A stretch of 5,377 bases of DNA from Anaerolineae bacterium (GTDB lineage: Bacteria; Chloroflexota; Anaerolineae; JADYZS01). The stretch lies in assembly GCA_020853075.1 (NCBI GenBank), contig JADYZS010000415.1, positions 1 to 5,377 on the forward strand, read 5' to 3'. Positions 5,224-5,377 of this stretch are shown here, piece after piece. The position numbers and the translations under genes were made by a program. A model generated the notes under the pieces. It did no database searches and had not been told where the DNA came from. It saw only the letters and a list, made by a program, of their open reading frames with translations. Numbering within the stretch: the stretch's first letter is position 1; each line of letters starts with the position of its first letter.

Positions 5224-5377
5224 GAGCGGTTCACGAACCTGGTCGCACGCAAACCCTAAGAACCTATCCTAAAAATACAGGGGTTTGATTTCTGGTCAGC
5301 GGATAGGTAGCGGATTAGCGGATAACGGCTGTCTGCGAGGGGATTATCCGCTATTCCGCTACGCCGAAGGCATCCGC
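5224..5377. other. Non-coding 3' flank of the operon
   Basis: No credible gene is visible after the stop of the membrane-protein gene. The stretch holds a 12-bp near-palindrome GGTTCACGAACC (5228-5239), a distant CAAACCC/GGGTTTG pair (5250-5256 and 5281-5287), a CCTATCC/GGATAGG pair (5263-5269 and 5301-5307), and the strong inverted repeat described separately. The density of complementary words suggests a folded transcript end or a repeat element. Confidence 0.55.
5298..5362. repeat. Intergenic inverted repeat made of AGCGGATA-type units
   Basis: The arm GTAGCGGATTAGCGGATAA (5307-5325) and the arm TTATCCGCTATTCCGCTAC (5344-5362) pair over 19 positions with one mismatch (5315/5354) around an 18-nt loop. 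AGCGGATA or AGCGGATT occurs three times in the direct orientation (5298, 5309, 5317), and its complement follows in the right arm. The window's last bases GCATCCGC hint that the unit pattern continues. RNA from this stretch would form a strong hairpin, and it lies 84 nt after the last operon gene. There is no T-run after it, so a classical intrinsic terminator is not supported. It looks more like a dispersed intergenic repeat (REP- or MITE-like), or an mRNA-stabilising hairpin. Confidence 0.75.

Noticed and set aside
5250..5292. Intrinsic terminator from CAAACCC/GGGTTTG followed by ATTTCT
   Set aside because: The stem is only 7 bp with a 24-nt loop and the T-run is broken, so it does not meet terminator form.
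5298..5377. CRISPR array at the right end
   Set aside because: The repeated units are 8 nt, differ in orientation and have no spacers of even length, so this is an inverted repeat and not an array.

Overview
The window is a 5.4 kb piece of a fairly GC-rich bacterial chromosome. The tight plsX-fabF pair without fabD, fabG or acpP between them, the ROK regulator, the hicB-hicA order and the SFGLGGQN ending of FabF would suit Chloroflexota (Anaerolineae-like). That assignment is inference from style, not from a marker gene.

Left part (1-1075, minus strand): most of a ROK-family (NagC/Mlc/XylR-like) sugar-responsive repressor, cut off at its C-terminus by the window edge. It has an N-terminal winged helix-turn-helix and an intact ROK zinc motif, but the catalytic kinase Asp region is degenerate. 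A near-consensus sigma-70 promoter drives it leftward, and a 19-bp imperfect palindrome lies at the expected transcription start, which suggests autorepression.

Middle gap (1076-1522): an AT-richer divergent intergenic region. It holds the ROK promoter and operator, a weaker candidate rightward promoter and several small inverted repeats near it. I see no RNA gene and no convincing short ORF.

Right part (1523-5223, plus strand): a compact five-gene cluster that reads as one operon. It consists of hicB-like antitoxin, hicA-like toxin, plsX (acyl-phosphate synthesis for phospholipids), fabF (beta-ketoacyl-ACP synthase II) and a two-TM membrane protein with a NERD-like soluble domain. The first three genes are joined by stop/start overlaps (TTGA, then ATGA), plsX to fabF is a 30-nt gap with a strong Shine-Dalgarno, and fabF to the membrane gene is a 1-nt gap. 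A growth-inhibiting toxin-antitoxin pair is thus translationally coupled to an essential lipid-synthesis gene and appears to lie between it and its only visible promoter. The TA genes are less GC-rich than plsX, consistent with later arrival.

End (5224-5377): non-coding DNA with a strong 19-bp inverted repeat built from AGCGGATA-type units. It looks like an intergenic repeat element and continues past the window. No rRNA, tRNA, CRISPR or transposase is visible. Nothing here is a clearly new system. The points most worth a second look are the hicBA-plsX coupling, the N-terminal extension of FabF, the hydrophobic segment in PlsX, and the uncharacterised membrane protein.
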